Shown here one piece after another: positions 13,169 through 15,004 of a stretch of 15,004 nt of DNA. Location: contig DNPI01000134.1 in the NCBI GenBank assembly GCA_003501525.1, positions 1 to 15,004 on the forward strand. Reading direction: 5' to 3'. The stretch is from Planctomycetota bacterium (GTDB lineage Bacteria; Planctomycetota; UBA1135). How positions within the stretch are numbered: position 1 is the first letter of the stretch; each line of letters opens with the position of its first letter. The position numbers were made by a program, and so were the translations under genes. The notes under the pieces were generated by a model. The model was not told where the DNA came from and ran no database searches. It saw only the letters and a program-made list of their open reading frames with translations.

Positions 13169-13536
13169 CTCGCCTCGAAAGGAACCGCTATCGCGTCAGC
13201 CCACAAATCGTCCAAGGCATAAAACTCGCGCGAATCCGTATCGAGGATGTGCACCACAACGGTCCCGAAGTCGCAAAGCCACCAGTTTGACCCAGGCGAA
13301 CCCTCAACGACTCCCTTGGCCCCTAGCGACTTTTTCCCCTCTTCCTGCATAGAGGTCGCAAGAGCCCTCGTCTGACGAGATGACCCAGAAGTCACTAAAA
13401 CGAAATAATCCGTAATGTAAAGGTATTCAGCGACTTCCAAAATGCGAATCTCTTCGCATTTAGAGTCATGTGCAAGCTGCGCAAGCTTTGCTGCAAGCAC
13501 ACGAGACTCGCGAGTCTCCGTCGATTTAATATCCAA
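13165..13536 (-). CDS. rsfS: Ribosomal silencing factor RsfS (Iojap family)
   Basis: A 123-residue cytoplasmic protein that binds ribosomal protein L14 (uL14) on the 50S subunit, blocks subunit joining and slows translation in starvation. Family marks: EIRILEVAEYLYITDYFVLVTSGSSRQTRALA (the usual D-x-x-x-x-x-x-x-D-Y-F-V-x-x-T-G-x-S-x-R pattern), GSNWWLCDFGTVVVHILDTDSREFYALDDLWADA. Length is typical. No ATG is available: the frame is closed by TAG 12 nt before the TTG at 13536, so I take TTG, with GTG at 13500 as a shorter option. It follows hppA by only 7 bp on the same strand, probably as one transcript. RsfS is more often found beside nadD or other translation genes, so this location is unusual. 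Confidence 0.93.
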   Translation of the reverse strand: MDIKSTETRESRVLAAKLAQLAHDSKCEEIRILEVAEYLYITDYFVLVTSGSSRQTRALATSMQEEGKKSLGAKGVVEGSPGSNWWLCDFGTVVVHILDTDSREFYALDDLWADAIAVPFEAS

Positions 13537-13543
13537 TCTCAGC

Positions 13544-15004
13544 TCAAGCTATAAAGAAAGGGAGGAGGAGCAGGCTCACCACCGACATCAGCTTGATAAG
13601 AATGTTCAGACTGGGACCTGAAGTGTCTTTAAACGGATCTCCAACAGTGTCGCCAACTACCGCAGCTTTGTGAGGTTCAGAACCTTTCCCGCCATGGTGA
13701 CCTTTTTCAATGTACTTCTTAGCGTTGTCCCAGGCCCCTCCAGCGTTCGCCATAAAAATGGCCATCATGACTCCACTGGCGAGCGCACCCGCAAGCAAGC
13801 CACCAAGCATTGTCACGCTATACATCCCAACAGCGACGGGTGCTGCTATCGCCAAAAGGCCAGGCAGAACCATTTCGCGAATACTTCCCTTTGTCGAAAT
13901 CGCCACGCAGGCAGCGTAGTCCGGCTTTCCAGTTCCCTCGAGGATCCCAGGAATTTCACGGAATTGACGGCGCACCTCTTCAATCATTGAGAACGCCGCG
14001 CGCCCGACAGCTTCCATAGTCATCGCGCCGAACAAGAAGGGAAGCATTGCCCCTAGCAGGAGGCCAATAACAACATCAGGGTTATTAATAGATAGCTCTA
14101 AGCCAGCTTTAGCCCCAAAAGCACTAAAGAAAGCTAATGCCGTTAAGGCCGCGGAGCCGATTGCAAATCCTTTTCCAATCGCAGCCGTCGTATTGCCCAC
14201 AGCATCAAGCGCATCAGTCCGCTCGCGTACTTCAGGGGGCAACTCCGCCATCTCAGCCATACCACCAGCGTTGTCCGCTACCGGGCCGTATGCATCTACG
14301 CCCAAAGATATCCCAAGAGTGCTCAGCATGCCGACAGCAGCAAGAGCAATGCCATATACACCACCCATGGCAAAAGCTACTCCAATAGTGACGCAAATGA
14401 CCACAACAGGTGCAGCCGTTGACTTCATTCCAACACCAATGCCGGAAATAATGTTCGTCGCTGACCCTGTTTCAGATTGCTCTGCAATTGACTGGACAGG
14501 CTTATGCTCAAAAGCCGTGTAGTACTCAGTGATTTTTCCGATAATTACACCAGAGGCCAACCCAGCAAGAATGGCGTAAAAGAGGTGTAGCCCATTTTTC
14601 GCACCAAAGTCCAGCCCGGCTGAATTACACAAGTACCATGCGAACCCAACAAGGACGATTGATGCAACCATAAGGCCGCGGAATAAGGCCGCGTGGATTT
14701 GAGACTCATCAGAAGTCTTCACAAAGAAAGTTCCCACGATAGAGGCAATTATTCCCGCTCCAGCAATGGCCAGCGGAAGCGAAACTAGTCCACTACCTCC
14801 ATCTAGGGCAACGGCCACGGCGCCCAGAGTCATCGCTGCAATGATGGAACCTACATACGATTCGAAAAGGTCAGCGCCCATGCCAGCAACATCCCCAACA
14901 TTGTCCCCGACATTGTCAGCAATGGTCGCTGGATTCCTCGGATCGTCCTCCGGGATACCCGCCTCAACTTTGCCCACCAAGTCTGCTCCTACATCTGCAG
15001 CTTT
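13544..15004 (-). CDS. hppA: Membrane-bound ion-pumping pyrophosphatase, C-terminal part (5' end beyond the right edge)
   Basis: Integral membrane enzyme that couples hydrolysis of pyrophosphate to pumping of H+ and/or Na+ across the inner membrane. The last 486 residues are visible; the frame stays open to the right edge. The catalytic region DVGADLVGKVEAGIPEDDPR is at the edge, followed by DNVGDNVGDVAGMGADLFESYVG (fragment residues 30-52), and the C-terminal AWDNAKKYIEKG and AAVVGDTVGDPFKDTSGPSLNILIK, all pyrophosphate/Mg2+-binding segments. In VGNTTAAIGKGFAIGSA (about 14150-14200) the residues A and G are those of the K+-dependent subfamily (K+-independent ones have Lys and Thr). D-L-F-E-S matches the Na+-site Glu/Ser arrangement of Na+-pumping members. 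I therefore infer a K+-dependent Na+- or dual Na+/H+-pump. The stop is TGA; rsfS follows after 7 bp. Confidence 0.95.
   Translation of the reverse strand, partial: KAADVGADLVGKVEAGIPEDDPRNPATIADNVGDNVGDVAGMGADLFESYVGSIIAAMTLGAVAVALDGGSGLVSLPLAIAGAGIIASIVGTFFVKTSDESQIHAALFRGLMVASIVLVGFAWYLCNSAGLDFGAKNGLHLFYAILAGLASGVIIGKITEYYTAFEHKPVQSIAEQSETGSATNIISGIGVGMKSTAAPVVVICVTIGVAFAMGGVYGIALAAVGMLSTLGISLGVDAYGPVADNAGGMAEMAELPPEVRERTDALDAVGNTTAAIGKGFAIGSAALTALAFFSAFGAKAGLELSINNPDVVIGLLLGAMLPFLFGAMTMEAVGRAAFSMIEEVRRQFREIPGILEGTGKPDYAACVAISTKGSIREMVLPGLLAIAAPVAVGMYSVTMLGGLLAGALASGVMMAIFMANAGGAWDNAKKYIEKGHHGGKGSEPHKAAVVGDTVGDPFKDTSGPSLNILIKLMSVVSLLLLPFFIA

Noticed and set aside
1..15004. tRNA, rRNA, CRISPR arrays, insertion sequences, prophage or attachment sites
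   Set aside because: Read-through of gene gaps (none longer than 63 bp) leaves no space for them, and no transposase or repeat array is present.

Overview
The window is a compact stretch of a bacterial chromosome, about 97% coding. It holds 15 protein genes, two of them cut by the window edges, and I see no RNA genes, mobile elements, CRISPR arrays or long repeats. The cell envelope looks Gram-negative: there is a lipobox, a Tat-type signal and a c-type cytochrome domain. The large propeller plus CxxCH lipoprotein and the Tat-exported TIM-barrel protein are of kinds common in the Planctomycetes/Verrucomicrobia (PVC) group. That placement is only a guess from gene content. UGA is a normal stop here, since it ends the dehydrogenase at 10855 and the pyrophosphatase at 13544.

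Layout, left to right: hutU (-, cut by the left edge); a 117-residue ArsC/Spx-like reductase with an in-frame TGA exactly in its redox motif (+); a small double-CxxC zinc-ribbon protein (-); a Tat-exported hydroxypyruvate-isomerase-like protein (+); hutH (-); a membrane-anchored protein with carboxypeptidase-regulatory-like domains (-); a FieF-type cation efflux protein (+); a rhodanese (-) behind a cytochrome c lipoprotein (-); an isocitrate/isopropylmalate dehydrogenase homologue (+) coupled to a family-4 glycosyltransferase (+); an FHA protein with a C-terminal membrane helix (-); a DedA membrane protein (+); rsfS (-) behind hppA (-, cut by the right edge).

HutH and HutU are consecutive enzymes of histidine degradation (histidine to urocanate to imidazolonepropionate), but three unrelated genes separate them here. 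The other genes do not form one clear pathway. The largest same-strand units are pairs: lipoprotein/rhodanese, dehydrogenase/glycosyltransferase, hppA/rsfS, and possibly the carboxypeptidase-like gene with hutH, although hutH seems to have its own promoter.

The most interesting point is the reductase at 1348..1701. Its frame reads G-TGA-T-S-C, so the TGA sits where a UxxC selenocysteine motif would be. A strong hairpin starts 15 nt downstream and nearly 100 intact codons follow. I interpret it as a probable selenoprotein that standard gene calling would truncate or call broken. A second pattern is that several genes have a TANNNT hexamer exactly 6 nt before the start codon, the arrangement expected for leaderless mRNAs. 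A third is extreme packing: all five tail-to-tail junctions lie within 4 nt, three of them with overlapping stop codons, and all five head-to-head gaps are only 51 to 63 bp.
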